Source of the DNA: an uncultured Variovorax sp.
Lineage (GTDB): Bacteria > Pseudomonadota > Gammaproteobacteria > Burkholderiales > Burkholderiaceae
Direction: 5' to 3'
NCBI GenBank assembly: GCA_946478645.1
Contig: CAMLCW010000294.1
Coordinates: 1 to 6,423, forward strand
DNA: 6,423 nucleotides
Part shown: one piece after another, positions 6,333 to 6,423 of the stretch
Layout of the letters: every line of letters starts with the position of its first letter
How positions within the stretch are numbered: the stretch's first letter is position 1
The notes under the pieces: model-generated
Seen by the model: only the letters and a program-made list of their open reading frames with translations
Database searches by the model: none
What the model was told of the DNA's origin: nothing
Program-made: the position numbers and the translations under genes

Positions 6333-6423
6333 ATGGATTCCTATAGCTACTCCGACAGTTCTTCCTGGGACGACGACTACTCGTACAGCTCGTCGTGGGA
6401 CGACTGGGACGATGACTACTCGT
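6333..6423 (+). CDS. Second acidic-aromatic repeat protein, paralogue of the first cargo gene (3'-partial)
   Basis: The start ATG at 6333 has GAGG at 6323-6326 with 6-nt spacing. Thirty codons are visible, beginning MDSYSYSDSSWDDDYS and continuing with further DDDYS and SSSWDDW units. The repeat starts at the very N-terminus with no signal peptide, as expected for a protein exported by T1SS through a C-terminal signal. Its DNA at 6367-6398 is identical to bases 1-32 of the window, so the two genes are close paralogues or were recently homogenised. The C-terminal domain is outside the window, so whether it also carries the EF-hand-like domain cannot be seen. The first gene's own N-terminus, also outside the window, may look like this one. 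Confidence 0.85.
   Translation, partial: MDSYSYSDSSSWDDDYSYSSSWDDWDDDYS
6367..6423 (+). repeat. Direct repeat matching the start of the window (bases 1-57)
   Basis: Bases 6367-6398 are identical to 1-32. Over the whole 57 nt, 52 positions match (differences at window positions 33, 44, 46, 47 and 56). Both copies are in the same orientation and the same reading frame, 6,366 nt apart, with the complete transport operon between them. Confidence 0.9.

Overview
The window carries a complete type I secretion system (T1SS) lying between two copies of an unusual repeat protein that is probably its cargo. The DNA is very GC-rich (about two thirds by eye) with strong G/C third-codon preference. All genes lie on the + strand. 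The style of the three transport genes suggests a betaproteobacterium of the Burkholderiales (Variovorax/Acidovorax-like), but that assignment is inference from codon use and protein style, not from a marker gene.

Layout: (1) 3-947 is the 3' part of a secreted-protein gene. It has an Asp/Tyr/Ser/Trp repeat region (DDDYSYSSSW units) followed by an Asp-rich calcium-binding domain with EF-hand-like loops, of the kind found near the C-termini of many RTX-type T1SS substrates. (2) 948-1054 is a gap with two strong tandem hairpins. (3) 1055-3280 encodes a T1SS ABC transporter of the LapB/LssB type with a degenerate C39-like N-terminal domain. (4) 3270-4586 encodes the HlyD-family periplasmic adaptor and overlaps the transporter gene by 11 nt. 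(5) 4589-6052 encodes the TolC-family outer-membrane channel and is translationally coupled to the adaptor gene. (6) 6053-6332 is a non-coding gap with two GC hairpins and then a good intrinsic terminator. (7) From 6333 a second repeat-protein gene begins (MDSYSYSDSSWDDDYS...) and runs off the window.

How it likely works: the repeat proteins have no N-terminal signal peptide (visible for the second copy). They would be recognised by the ABC transporter through a C-terminal signal and pass unfolded through ABC-HlyD-TolC to the outside, where Ca2+ would fold the C-terminal domain. The acidic-aromatic repeat would then be displayed or released. The hairpins after the first cargo gene, and the lack of a Shine-Dalgarno before the transporter, would favour much more cargo than machinery. 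The cargo repeats share 32 identical bases at the two ends of the window, so the transporter genes sit between recombination-prone direct repeats.

The transporter genes are conventional. The novel part is the cargo: a D/Y/S/W-repeat exoprotein family that I do not recognise by name.
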